From: a virus
Direction: 5' to 3' (one strand)
DNA length: 21,682 bases
Virus record (IMG/VR): IMGVR_UViG_3300022929_000260
Location: 1-21,682 of that record
Shown here one piece after another: positions 6,525 to 12,761 of the stretch. Each line of letters starts with the position of its first letter. Position 1 is the stretch's first letter. The notes beneath the pieces were generated by a model that did no database searches, was not told the origin of the DNA, and saw nothing but the letters and a program-made list of their open reading frames with translations. The position numbers were made by a program, and so were the translations under genes.

Positions 6525-6927
6525 GAACGAAGTAGTAAGACCGTTAGAATTAAATCAAGTAAGTCCAGTTTACATAAAGGCATTTAAGGATATCACTGAA
6601 GATGTCCTTAGATTTAATTTTCCCGAAGAGTATTCTATAAGATTAGGTTTACTACACGATATCGATTGTGTATATTGTGCAAGGTCTGAAGATAAACTTA
6701 TCTTCTCTGCTTTTGAAACAGGACTAGAAGAAGAGATTAAACTAGAACCTTATCTCTATAAACATAAAGGTTTTCCAAAGTCTACTATGTTGAGTGAGTA
6801 TGATGACCAACAATTCTTTTTGATTCCAAAGTATTTTGTTCCCTTTGAAAGTGGTGACAAGATTGTCTATAAATACATCAAAGAGGAGAACGACATAGAA
6901 CGTCATGTCACTTGTGAACGACAATAG
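6487..6927 (+). CDS. Hypothetical protein upstream of radical SAM gene
   Basis: About 146 aa, no recognised family. ATG codons at 6436, 6475, 6481, 6487 and 6493 are in frame. I chose 6487 because a GGA element lies 6 nt upstream, but any of them is possible. All overlap the end of the acidic-protein gene. The body from NEVVRPLELNQVSPVYIKAF onward looks like a compact alpha/beta protein (RFNFPEEYSIRLGLLHDIDCVYC, YDDQQFFLIPKYFVPFESGDKIVYKYI). It overlaps the radical SAM gene by 23 nt, forming the first member of a three-gene overlapping operon, so it might be a partner, substrate or chaperone of that enzyme; that is inference from position only. Confidence 0.65.
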   Translation: MRMRLSETVDTSKNEVVRPLELNQVSPVYIKAFKDITEDVLRFNFPEEYSIRLGLLHDIDCVYCARSEDKLIFSAFETGLEEEIKLEPYLYKHKGFPKSTMLSEYDDQQFFLIPKYFVPFESGDKIVYKYIKEENDIERHVTCERQ

Positions 6928-7843
6928 AAACATTCCAATTACAGCAGTCGACCAATACGACTTCCTAGAACACCGTAGAGAACAGGAAAAGAAACATTGG
7001 TTAAAGAATGATGGTAAACCTCTTGACTCTATTCTTACGGTTGAAGTAAACACTACTGAACTCTGTAATCGAACTTGTGTCTTTTGCCCTAGACATGACC
7101 CTAAAGTATTTCCAAATAGAAACCTACACATGACTGTCAAGGGTGCAAACACGATTGCAGAAGAGTTAGGTGACAATAATTTTCAAGGTAAAATATCTTT
7201 TAGTGGATTTGGTGAGAACTTATTGAATCCTAATTTTCCTGAAATTGTAAAAGAGTTTAGATTTAGTTTACAACAAGCAACACTTGAGTGTAACACTAAC
7301 GGTGATAAGTTAGATGTCGATTATGTAAAAAAATTGTTTCGGAATGGTTTAGATTTGTTGTATGTAAATCTGTATGATGGTATACATCAGATGGAACACT
7401 TCGACACTATGATGGCAGAAGCAAGAATAAGAGAAGACCAATACAAATTCAGAATGCATTGGGGTGACTTTGAGAAACATGGATTAATATTAAACAATAG
7501 GAGTGGAACAATTGATTGGGTCGGAATCGAAGAAACTGATATCAAATCGTTACAGGGTAAACCGTGTCATTACCCTTTCTATAAAATGTTTGTTGATTGG
7601 AATGGTGATGTTTTATTCTGCTCAAACGACTGGGGTCGTGAACATGTAGTAGGTAATCTGATGCAACAGAGTTTACATGACGTTTGGTTCAGTAAACCTA
7701 TGACAAAGATTCGTAAGAAATTAATGAAGGGAGACAGAAGTATGTCTCCGTGTAACAAGTGTAGTGTTGATGGTTCACTGTTTGGAAAACCATCGTTTGA
7801 TATAGTGAGAGAGTATTATGAGAATAGCAATAACAGGAAGTAG
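6905..7843 (+). CDS. Radical SAM enzyme with SPASM-like C-terminal cluster motif
   Basis: 312 aa. The radical SAM cluster motif CNRTCVFC (Cys54, Cys58, Cys61; CX3CX2C) lies after a first beta strand (LTVEVNTTELC), with the conserved GFGENLLNP (~101-109) matching the family's GGEP-like strand. The C-terminal part has NNRSGTIDW (~197-205), Cys221 (KPCHYPF), Cys239 (GDVLFCSNDW) and Cys283/Cys286 (SPCNKC), the arrangement of a SPASM-type auxiliary Fe-S cluster. SPASM enzymes often modify peptides, but sugar and cofactor chemistries also occur. The gene overlaps its neighbours by 23 and 26 nt, forming a cassette with a small unknown protein and an SDR-like protein. The substrate is unknown. Confidence 0.88.
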   Translation: MSLVNDNRNIPITAVDQYDFLEHRREQEKKHWLKNDGKPLDSILTVEVNTTELCNRTCVFCPRHDPKVFPNRNLHMTVKGANTIAEELGDNNFQGKISFSGFGENLLNPNFPEIVKEFRFSLQQATLECNTNGDKLDVDYVKKLFRNGLDLLYVNLYDGIHQMEHFDTMMAEARIREDQYKFRMHWGDFEKHGLILNNRSGTIDWVGIEETDIKSLQGKPCHYPFYKMFVDWNGDVLFCSNDWGREHVVGNLMQQSLHDVWFSKPMTKIRKKLMKGDRSMSPCNKCSVDGSLFGKPSFDIVREYYENSNNRK

Positions 7844-8417
7844 TGGTCTTGCAAAGACAATTAAAGATGTGTTTGAATCAACACCACATGCTGGTAAAAC
7901 ATTCGAGGTCACACCAATTCGATGTGAAGATATAACCTCTAACGGAACCAACTGTTGGATATTTAATGGTCACACTCCGTGTGATGTATTATTGAACTTT
8001 GCACATCAAGACCAAGCAGAGATTCTATCTATTGCACATGAGGCATGGATTAACGAAGGAAGTAAAATGATTATCAACTTCTCTAGTCGTGCAAGTCAAC
8101 CAAACATATCTAAAGGATACAAGTATGCAAGTGAGAAGGCACAACTGAATCACCTTGCAAACAATCTTACTTACAACTCTAAAAAGAAATACAAGATGAC
8201 TACAATCAATTTAGGATTGATTGAACATGACGAACTACCAAGTCTAAAGAACAATGACATTGCACACTTAGTGTATAAATTAGTCACTGCATATCCTTCC
8301 ATCGAGTTTCCTGAGATTACAATGCAACATCGTGCAAATTATATGGAAGTGCAAGATGATAAAGAGACACTAAAAGATTTAGAAAGATATGTCAGATATC
8401 CTAATCAAGAAGTATAA
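7818..8417 (+). CDS. Rossmann-fold NAD(P)-binding protein, short-chain dehydrogenase-like
   Basis: 199 aa. The N-terminal strand-loop MRIAITGSSGLAKTI (GSSGLAK, ~7-13) is the dinucleotide-binding turn of short-chain dehydrogenases. DVLLNFAHQ (~56-64) corresponds to the NNAG-type strand. IINFSSRAS (~85-93) supplies the catalytic serine strand, and YKYASEKAQL holds the YxxxK pair (Tyr103, Lys107). It is shorter than the usual 240-250 aa family members, mainly after the active site. It overlaps the radical SAM gene by 26 nt, so the two are probably made together and may act on one pathway (reduction or oxidation of a radical SAM product). The substrate is not predictable. Confidence 0.75.
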   Translation: MRIAITGSSGLAKTIKDVFESTPHAGKTFEVTPIRCEDITSNGTNCWIFNGHTPCDVLLNFAHQDQAEILSIAHEAWINEGSKMIINFSSRASQPNISKGYKYASEKAQLNHLANNLTYNSKKKYKMTTINLGLIEHDELPSLKNNDIAHLVYKLVTAYPSIEFPEITMQHRANYMEVQDDKETLKDLERYVRYPNQEV

Positions 8418-8420
8418 ATA
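8413..8420 (+). promoter_or_regulatory. T4-type late promoter -10, TATAAATA
   Basis: A perfect match to the T4 late promoter TATAAATA overlaps the stop of the SDR-like gene and precedes the ATG at 8426 by 5 nt. The transcript would start at or near that ATG. The 8-mer is expected a few times by chance in DNA this AT-rich; position favours it. Confidence 0.5.
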
Positions 8421-8425
8421 ATAGT

Positions 8426-8680
8426 ATGTCAGTAGAATATAACGATTTTGGATTTACCGCTATGGATGCAGAGGAACTTGCCTCTGTAGATACAAAGATA
8501 GTGGAGAAGACTACTTCTGCAACGGAAGTAATCGAAAAGATGGATAACTTTATCCGACCATTACTTGAGAATCTTATGAAAGATTCAGACAAGGAATATA
8601 TCTACTGGCCCAATCGAACAGAGATTCTACAAAAGAAAATCGAAGAATTAAATCTAATTCAAGAAAATATCAAAAACTAG
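8426..8680 (+). CDS. Small conserved T4-like marine phage protein
   Basis: 84 aa. The pattern DFGFTAMDAEEL near the start, a central helix, and YIYWPNRTEILQKKIEELN at the C-terminus recall a small protein found in T4-like cyanophages and related marine phages (recognition from memory, unverified). Its function is not established. It appears helical with a coiled-coil tail and no membrane segment. It is preceded by a perfect T4-type late -10 element five bases before the ATG and has no ribosome-binding site, so near-leaderless late expression is possible. A sigma70-type promoter starts at the base after its stop codon, so it is the last gene of this transcription unit. Confidence 0.7.
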   Translation: MSVEYNDFGFTAMDAEELASVDTKIVEKTTSATEVIEKMDNFIRPLLENLMKDSDKEYIYWPNRTEILQKKIEELNLIQENIKN

Positions 8681-8710
8681 TTGACAATAGGTCACACTTT
8701 TCCCTATACT
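8681..8710 (+). promoter_or_regulatory. Sigma70-type promoter for tRNA-Glu, TTGACA-18-TATACT
   Basis: TTGACA 8681-8686, 18-bp spacer, TATACT 8705-8710, then AATA. The spacer shares ATRGG and ACTTTT with the copy at 9596. The predicted start (~8717) is about 14 nt before the tRNA. Confidence 0.8.
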
Positions 8711-8730
8711 AATAACTGAAGATAAAACAC

Positions 8731-8805
8731 GGCGCATTCGTCTAGTGGTTAGGACACATGGTTTTCATCCATGCAACAGGAGTTCGATTCTCCTATGCGC
8801 TGCCA
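8731..8805 (+). tRNA. tRNA-Glu (anticodon UUC)
   Basis: A 75-nt cloverleaf with acceptor stem GGCGCAT/ATGCGCT (G-U at the first pair), D arm GTCT...GGAC, anticodon stem CATGG/CCATG with loop TTTTCAT giving anticodon TTC, a T arm with GTTCGATTC, and encoded CCA at 8803-8805. It would read GAA and GAG. Glu codons, mostly GAA, are very abundant in several genes here, above all the acidic 421-aa protein. It has its own strong promoter just upstream, and a long palindrome follows 9 nt after its end. Confidence 0.95.
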
Positions 8806-8814
8806 ATTTAATAC

Positions 8815-8840
8815 ATATACAAAAATCGATTTTTGTATAT
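8815..8840 (+). terminator. Perfect 26-bp palindrome after tRNA-Glu; possible terminator or operator
   Basis: The 26 bases are an exact inverted repeat centred on ATCGAT, with A5 on the left and T5 on the right. As RNA it would form an AU-rich hairpin with little or no loop, which could end or trim the tRNA transcript. As DNA it could be a dimeric protein site. It lies 18 nt before the ATG at 8859. Confidence 0.45.
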
Positions 8841-8858
8841 ATGTTTCAAGGAAATATT

Positions 8859-9095
8859 ATGGATAACATAGAACGACAATACGTTCAACTAGGAAGAAAG
8901 ATAATCACCAAGTGTGAGAACAATGAGATATTCGCAAAGGACGAAGAGAATACATTACGATTGTGGAATGCCGCAGTCACATGTGCGAATAAACTTATAT
9001 CATATAACACTACTTGGTCTAATTTCAAATCACTAGAAGATTTAACTAAACTAGAAAGGACTGCATTACGTATGTTCTTAGAGGGTAAAGCATGA
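8859..9095 (+). CDS. Hypothetical 78-aa protein
   Basis: 78 aa starting at ATG 8859, with AAGGAA 8 nt upstream. An in-frame ATG further upstream would lie inside the tRNA and is not credible. The protein is helical (NIERQYVQLGRKIITKCENN, EENTLRLWNAAVTCANKLIS) with no membrane segment or motif I know. It overlaps the next gene by 4 nt (ATGA), and both are preceded by the tRNA transcription unit, so they may be made from read-through past the palindrome at 8815-8840. The function is unknown. Confidence 0.65.
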   Translation: MDNIERQYVQLGRKIITKCENNEIFAKDEENTLRLWNAAVTCANKLISYNTTWSNFKSLEDLTKLERTALRMFLEGKA

Positions 9096-9271
9096 GAGTG
9101 TTACTAGAGAGTTATGGTGACATAAGGATATTCTACGATAGACCTTTTGGATATAAGAGATATCATGTCGAATGGGACAATGGACATAAACAATTGTTCA
9201 GTGGTATATGGTATTCGGAAAAGAAAGTTAAAGAGATTGTGGAAAAAGAAATACAATCTCGTGATTTATAA
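9092..9271 (+). CDS. Hypothetical 59-aa protein
   Basis: 59 codons from ATG 9092 to TAA 9269-9271, start overlapping the previous stop (ATGA), so translation is probably coupled. The sequence MRVLLESYGDIRIFYDRPFG begins with beta-strand character. WDNGHKQLFSGIWYSEKKVKE follows, and the chain ends in a charged helix. It looks like a small alpha/beta phage protein, with codon use like its neighbours. No function is recognised. It is easy to miss because of its length. Confidence 0.6.
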   Translation: MRVLLESYGDIRIFYDRPFGYKRYHVEWDNGHKQLFSGIWYSEKKVKEIVEKEIQSRDL

Positions 9272-9288
9272 TAGGGGTGTAAAACTCG

Positions 9289-9362
9289 GGCAGGGGATAA
9301 AGAGTCAAGTATCACAAAATCCACAAGCATTATTACGATTGATGTGTGCGACTCTCCCCGCC
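9289..9362 (+). ncRNA. Stable long-stem RNA element upstream of a 29-aa membrane peptide gene
   Basis: Within the 109-nt gap a strong interrupted stem can be drawn: GGC 9289-9291 with GCC 9360-9362, GGGGA 9293-9297 with TCCCC 9355-9359, GAGTC 9302-9306 with GACTC 9350-9354. That is 13 pairs, with one-base and four-base bulges on the 5' side only. The 43-nt inner part can form a small hairpin (CACA 9322-9325 with TGTG 9343-9346). It ends 10 nt before the AAGGAGA of the next gene and is followed by AAATTTTT. It could be a terminator, a cis-regulator or a small RNA. It does not match the glutamine riboswitch consensus I remember. Confidence 0.5.
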
Positions 9363-9380
9363 AAATTTTTAAGGAGAATT

Positions 9381-9470
9381 ATGGAAAAATTTATAAATGA
9401 TAATCTTATAAAGATTACAATAATAGTCACACTACCATTGTGGGTGGCTTACATTGCACAATATTTTTAA
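9381..9470 (+). CDS. Tiny membrane peptide, 29 aa
   Basis: ATG 9381 preceded by AAGGAGA at ideal spacing; stop at 9468-9470. The peptide is a short polar start (MEKFINDN) followed by one hydrophobic span (LIKITIIVTLPLWVAYIAQYF), so it should be a single-pass inner-membrane peptide. The next gene, also a tiny membrane protein, follows after 10 nt with the same type of ribosome-binding site. Possible roles include lysis control, superinfection exclusion or modulation of a host membrane protein; nothing in the sequence decides. The strong ribosome-binding site and paired arrangement are why I consider it real. Confidence 0.6.
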   Translation: MEKFINDNLIKITIIVTLPLWVAYIAQYF

Positions 9471-9480
9471 GGAGAATAAT

Positions 9481-9591
9481 ATGGAAATAGGAATGATAGG
9501 TGGAATTATAATGACTATCGTAATGCTAGGTATGGCATTCGTGGGTGTTCATATCAATAAACCATTCCCGTGGGAAAAAAAAGATAAGTAA
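9481..9591 (+). CDS. Tiny membrane protein, 36 aa
   Basis: 36 codons from ATG 9481, with AAGGAGAATAAT immediately upstream. Nearly the whole N-terminal two thirds is hydrophobic and rich in Met, Ile and Gly (MIGGIIMTIVMLGMAFVGV), followed by a polar, basic tail ending KPFPWEKKDK. This predicts a single TM helix with a cytoplasmic C-terminus by the positive-inside rule. It is paired with the 29-aa membrane peptide gene 10 nt upstream. A strong promoter begins 5 nt after its stop codon. No family is recognised. Confidence 0.6.
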   Translation: MEIGMIGGIIMTIVMLGMAFVGVHINKPFPWEKKDK

Positions 9592-9595
9592 AAAC

Positions 9596-9625
9596 TTGAC
9601 AATGGGTATCACTTTTTTGTATACT
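9596..9625 (+). promoter_or_regulatory. Sigma70-type promoter, TTGACA-18-TATACT
   Basis: TTGACA 9596-9601, spacer 9602-9619, TATACT 9620-9625, then AATAG. The predicted start (~9632) leaves a 20-nt leader with TAAGGAGA before the ATG at 9653. This is the best-formed member of the repeated promoter family. Confidence 0.85.
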
Positions 9626-9652
9626 AATAGTATAGAAAATTAAGGAGACATT

Positions 9653-10036
9653 ATGAAATTAAGTGAGTTAGTAAACGAAGTAAACCAAGAACAAGACTTA
9701 ATGTTTTTGGTCAATAAACTATGTGATGACTTAACAAATGCTATGCATGAAAGATGGGAACACACTCGTGGTAGAACAACCCATGGTTATTCTGAAGGAA
9801 GAAAATATATACGTATCTATTCTATAGAGGATGGAAGACCTTCTTCTGCATGGGGTTTCATAAACAAAAAAGAATTCAAAAAAGGACTTGCTGGAATCAC
9901 TTTCAAAAGTGGTGACGTTCTCAAGTGTGCTGGTTGGAATACTCCTGCCTTGAATGCACCAAGAGGAAACCTTTTTAATGGATATGATATTAATCCCAAT
10001 TCGATGAGAATATACGGGCCAGATTATTTAAGATAG
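9653..10036 (+). CDS. Hypothetical 127-aa protein
   Basis: 127 aa, first gene after a strong promoter, with TAAGGAGA well placed before the ATG. An N-terminal helix (KLSELVNEVNQEQDLMFLVNKL) is followed by a mixed region: GRKYIRIYSIEDGRPSSAWGFINKKEFKKG, GDVLKCAGWNTPALNAPRGN and NPNSMRIYGPDYL. The second half looks like a small globular beta-rich domain seen in assorted phage proteins of unknown function. I cannot place it in a family. It is followed 9 nt later by another unknown gene with its own AGGAG site, so the two form an early-type operon. Confidence 0.7.
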   Translation: MKLSELVNEVNQEQDLMFLVNKLCDDLTNAMHERWEHTRGRTTHGYSEGRKYIRIYSIEDGRPSSAWGFINKKEFKKGLAGITFKSGDVLKCAGWNTPALNAPRGNLFNGYDINPNSMRIYGPDYLR

Positions 10037-10045
10037 GAGACTGAT

Positions 10046-10444
10046 ATGATAATTAAAGATTACGAAGTTTGTTCACCTGATATGACATCAGGTGGAACAT
10101 CCCTTCAGGGATATAAAACTACAACCTATGCGAGGTTGTGCGAAGTGTTGGGGCCTCCAACATTCACTAGTGCTGACCCTTACGATAAAGTAAATTGTGA
10201 GTGGGTCATCGATGCAAAATATTACGATGCAAATTGTGTCGAAGAAATAGATTATGATGACTGGGAATATGAAACCGTCACCATATACAATTGGAAGGAT
10301 GGTAGGATTCCTACCGAAGAGTATCAATGGCATGTGGGTGGTAAATCCATATGGTCTACAGATGTGGTTGACATGATACTTGATAATTATAATCAGAATG
10401 GAGTCAATCACAATGGAGAAAGGGAGTATGAAAAAGCATCTTAG
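10046..10444 (+). CDS. Hypothetical 132-aa phage protein
   Basis: 132 aa, AGGAG before ATG 10046. The sequence TYARLCEVLGPPTFTSADPY, CEWVID and VTIYNWKDGRIPTEEYQWHVGG, followed by a short terminal helix (STDVVDMILDNY), resembles a widespread small protein of tailed phages with no assigned function (from memory, unverified). It has an acidic middle and no membrane segment. It overlaps the start of the lipoprotein gene by 17 nt, so the two are probably co-translated from the promoter at 9596. Confidence 0.7.
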   Translation: MIIKDYEVCSPDMTSGGTSLQGYKTTTYARLCEVLGPPTFTSADPYDKVNCEWVIDAKYYDANCVEEIDYDDWEYETVTIYNWKDGRIPTEEYQWHVGGKSIWSTDVVDMILDNYNQNGVNHNGEREYEKAS

Positions 10445-12035
10445 TCTTCCACTACTACTATTGTTAGTAGGTTGTGGAGGCGGTGGTTCCAGTGTTGGGT
10501 TCTTAGAACTTGATTCTGCAACACCACCAACTGGAGTGACATCTTCACCACCGATTATAAAGGTGTGGGAGAACGTGGACAAATTTCAAACCATCGATGG
10601 GTATGTCGAAGGTGCAAATGTTTTTGTCGATTGGAATAATAACGGAATACAGGATAGTGGAGAAGTATCTGCTTTATGGATGGGTGTGACCGACCCGTAT
10701 CAAACTTGTATTACATATACGGATGGAGTTTGCACTCAGGAACAAACTTTAGACCCACCTGATAATTATTATTACTTTGTGGATAGAGGTGTTATACCTT
10801 CTTCTGAAGAGTTATCAGAATTGGGATTAACTGAACAACAATGGATTGACCAAGAGTTTCCTGATGGAGTTGATTTTGTTGATGACGGTATTGACAACTT
10901 TAGTCTAAGTTGTTTCAGTCAATCAATTAAGATTGCAGATGTGCCTGTAGGTGCATACGATAGTGAGAGAGGAGTTGTATCCGAACCATACAAAATGTAT
11001 TATGCATTGAACAACTCAATGGATACGTTAGGATTTGTTAATATCACACCTTTCAGTTCTCTGATTTTAAATGCAGTAGAAACTTCTGTTGTTCAGAGTA
11101 GTGCTTGTTCATCTACATGGTTTGATGAAATCAATTCTATTATTAATCAAATTGAAAATCTAATTTTTGATTTAGAGAGAAACTTAGATTTGAATCCAAA
11201 TTTCTTTTACGAAGATTTCATTGCAAGTGGTGATGAAACTAAAATCAAACAAGCAGAAAAAATTGTAGACCATCTTGTAAGTGTTCAAAGTATAGAGGAT
11301 ACAATCAAAAATCATTACACACTTGATACACTTGCACACTATATTGGTGGTGATGTATTGAATGAAATAATTTCTAATCCATATTTCTCAACACTCACGT
11401 TTGACATGAATGTGGAAGAAGGTAGAAGTAGATATCATTTCAATGATTTGATTGTGAACGATACTAACAACTTACTCATCGATGGCATACCAGTTATTAT
11501 GAATATCGATAACATCAAACTTGCTACGAGTATGTATGCAGAACAAGACGTATTCAAACACGAGAATATGGAACTGATACAACAAACAGTTTCAATTAGA
11601 AATGGTTCTGAGAGAGACGTAGAATCATCAAACTATATTTTGTATCTAACTGAACAAATTAATGAAATACAAAATGGTAGATTGGTTTATAAATTTGATA
11701 ATGATTCGATTAGATTCATGGTAGAAATAAATAGTAACAATACATTATTTCCTTATGATGTAAATCAAATAGTCTTGAACGAAGATGTCTTCGGTGCTGA
11801 AGACCTCTACGACATTATAGATTCATTACCATTGTCATGGGCAGAGATTGATTCACTGATATCATATCTCTACACTGGTGACACATTAAACTTATATAAA
11901 CAAACTACAGATTACGAAATTACTTTTGAGTATAATGGAACTCCATCGTGTTTTGTAGTTGACAATGGGTCTAACAATTTAGTATACTATGAGAGTGGGA
12001 ATAGTTCCTACGATTTGTGTAATCAATATTTTTAG
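10428..12035 (+). CDS. Large phage-encoded lipoprotein with a calcium-binding-type loop
   Basis: 535 aa from ATG 10428 (GGAG 9 nt upstream; earlier in-frame ATGs would precede the signal peptide). The N-terminus MKKHLSLPLLLLLVGCGGGG is a classic lipoprotein signal with lipobox LVGC and Cys16 as the acylated residue. Asp is absent at +2, so outer-membrane sorting is expected. A DWNNNGIQDSGE loop (Asp68-x-Asn70-x-Asn72, Asp76, Glu79) is an EF-hand/dockerin-like calcium-binding pattern common in surface proteins. The remainder is Asn/Asp-rich with helical stretches and no catalytic motif I recognise. In other phages lipoproteins block superinfection at the cell surface; that role is plausible here but unproven. 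Its last 80 bases also contain a promoter. Confidence 0.8.
   Translation: MKKHLSLPLLLLLVGCGGGGSSVGFLELDSATPPTGVTSSPPIIKVWENVDKFQTIDGYVEGANVFVDWNNNGIQDSGEVSALWMGVTDPYQTCITYTDGVCTQEQTLDPPDNYYYFVDRGVIPSSEELSELGLTEQQWIDQEFPDGVDFVDDGIDNFSLSCFSQSIKIADVPVGAYDSERGVVSEPYKMYYALNNSMDTLGFVNITPFSSLILNAVETSVVQSSACSSTWFDEINSIINQIENLIFDLERNLDLNPNFFYEDFIASGDETKIKQAEKIVDHLVSVQSIEDTIKNHYTLDTLAHYIGGDVLNEIISNPYFSTLTFDMNVEEGRSRYHFNDLIVNDTNNLLIDGIPVIMNIDNIKLATSMYAEQDVFKHENMELIQQTVSIRNGSERDVESSNYILYLTEQINEIQNGRLVYKFDNDSIRFMVEINSNNTLFPYDVNQIVLNEDVFGAEDLYDIIDSLPLSWAEIDSLISYLYTGDTLNLYKQTTDYEITFEYNGTPSCFVVDNGSNNLVYYESGNSSYDLCNQYF
11959..11988 (+). promoter_or_regulatory. Intragenic promoter, TTGACA-18-TATACT, for the endolysin operon
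   Basis: TTGACA 11959-11964, spacer 11965-11982 beginning ATGGG as in the copy at 9596, TATACT 11983-11988, all inside the coding sequence of the lipoprotein. The predicted start (~11995) lies 50 nt before the ATG at 12045, which has TAGGAGA. The match to other copies in hexamers and spacer length makes chance unlikely. Confidence 0.7.
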
Positions 12036-12044
12036 GAGAATGAT

Positions 12045-12230
12045 ATGAAAGATTTATATACAAAACTACTCGCCGAACAATCAATTGTTAACGGTGAACA
12101 AACCTTGACCGAAGACCAAGTGAGGTCTATGGTGGGTGCTCCAACTCGTGAAGAGGAAGAGTATTGTATTTGTGGAGACAAGATAGATGAGTGTAACGAT
12201 GCTTACGTTCATATGTCTAGTGGAGTGTAA
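12045..12230 (+). CDS. Hypothetical 61-aa protein with Cys cluster
   Basis: 61 aa with strong TAGGAGA upstream. The N-terminal helix (KDLYTKLLAEQSIV) is followed by an acidic part and a CICGDKIDEC segment (three Cys), which might bind a metal or be disulphide-linked, though four ligands are not evident. It is the first gene after the promoter inside the lipoprotein gene and touches the cell-wall hydrolase gene, so it is co-expressed with that gene. The function is unknown. Confidence 0.6.
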   Translation: MKDLYTKLLAEQSIVNGEQTLTEDQVRSMVGAPTREEEEYCICGDKIDECNDAYVHMSSGV

Positions 12231-12232
12231 TG

Positions 12233-12760
12233 ATGTATAAACATACTGAGAAAGATGCATTCAAGGCATTCTTATATGGAATGGGATTTGGTGCCTTCTT
12301 AATGTTTTTATTGATGTTACCTCAACAAGTCAAAGCATTTGATGAGAATGGTGATGTCGTTTGTATGGCAAAAAACATTTACTTTGAAGCAGGTAATCAA
12401 CCACTTGCTGGTAAGGTTGCAGTTGCACAAGTTGTTCTGAATAGGATGGAACATAGTTCATATCCATCAAACGTTTGTGGTGTAGTCTATCAAACAAAAT
12501 GGAGAACTAACTGGAAAGGTGAAGAAGTTCCAGTAAGAAACATGTGTCAGTTCAGTTGGTTTTGTGACGGTAAGTCTGATGAACCTTTAGACACTGATAC
12601 ATTCTATGAGTCATATAAAGTTGCACAAGATGTTATGATGGGTATGTATCCCGACATTACTGAGGGTGCTACACATTATCACAATCTATACGTCTACCCT
12701 TACTGGGCAGATACATTAAACGAAACGGTTCAAATAACAGACCACATTTTTTACAAATAA
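12233..12760 (+). CDS. SleB-type cell-wall hydrolase with N-terminal signal/anchor (endolysin candidate)
   Basis: 175 aa from ATG 12233 (GGAG 7 nt upstream; the adjacent ATG 12230 is also possible). A hydrophobic segment (residues ~12-30, MGFGAFLMFLLMLP) followed by QQVKAF makes a signal peptide or signal-anchor. The rest matches the SleB / Hydrolase_2 family: CMAKNIYFEAGNQPLAGKVA with the catalytic Glu52, VAQVVLNR, CQFSWFCDG and a C-terminal GATHYHN block. These enzymes are lytic transglycosylases or amidases that cut peptidoglycan. Signal-anchored export is typical of phage endolysins that reach the periplasm without a holin. The promoter at 11959 would drive this gene. Confidence 0.88.
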   Translation: MYKHTEKDAFKAFLYGMGFGAFLMFLLMLPQQVKAFDENGDVVCMAKNIYFEAGNQPLAGKVAVAQVVLNRMEHSSYPSNVCGVVYQTKWRTNWKGEEVPVRNMCQFSWFCDGKSDEPLDTDTFYESYKVAQDVMMGMYPDITEGATHYHNLYVYPYWADTLNETVQITDHIFYK

Positions 12761-12761
12761 T

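Noticed and set aside
6868-6875. TATAAATA upstream of the radical SAM gene, and again at 17036 in gp32
   Set aside because: Both lie in coding sequence as Tyr-Lys-Tyr codons; the 8-mer is expected several times by chance in DNA this AT-rich.
8745-8858. Upstream extension of the 78-aa gene to an ATG at 8745
   Set aside because: The extension lies inside the tRNA-Glu and the palindrome; the ATG at 8859 has AAGGAA.
9147-9380. Upstream extension of the 29-aa membrane peptide to ATG 9147
   Set aside because: It would overlap the 59-aa gene and the RNA stem; the ATG at 9381 has an ideal ribosome-binding site.
10368-10393. TTGACA...TATAAT before the lipoprotein gene
   Set aside because: The spacer is only 14 bp, too short for a sigma70 promoter.
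10088-10582. 164-aa open frame on the minus strand
   Set aside because: It spans two well-supported plus-strand genes, one with a clear lipoprotein signal, and has no start signal of its own.
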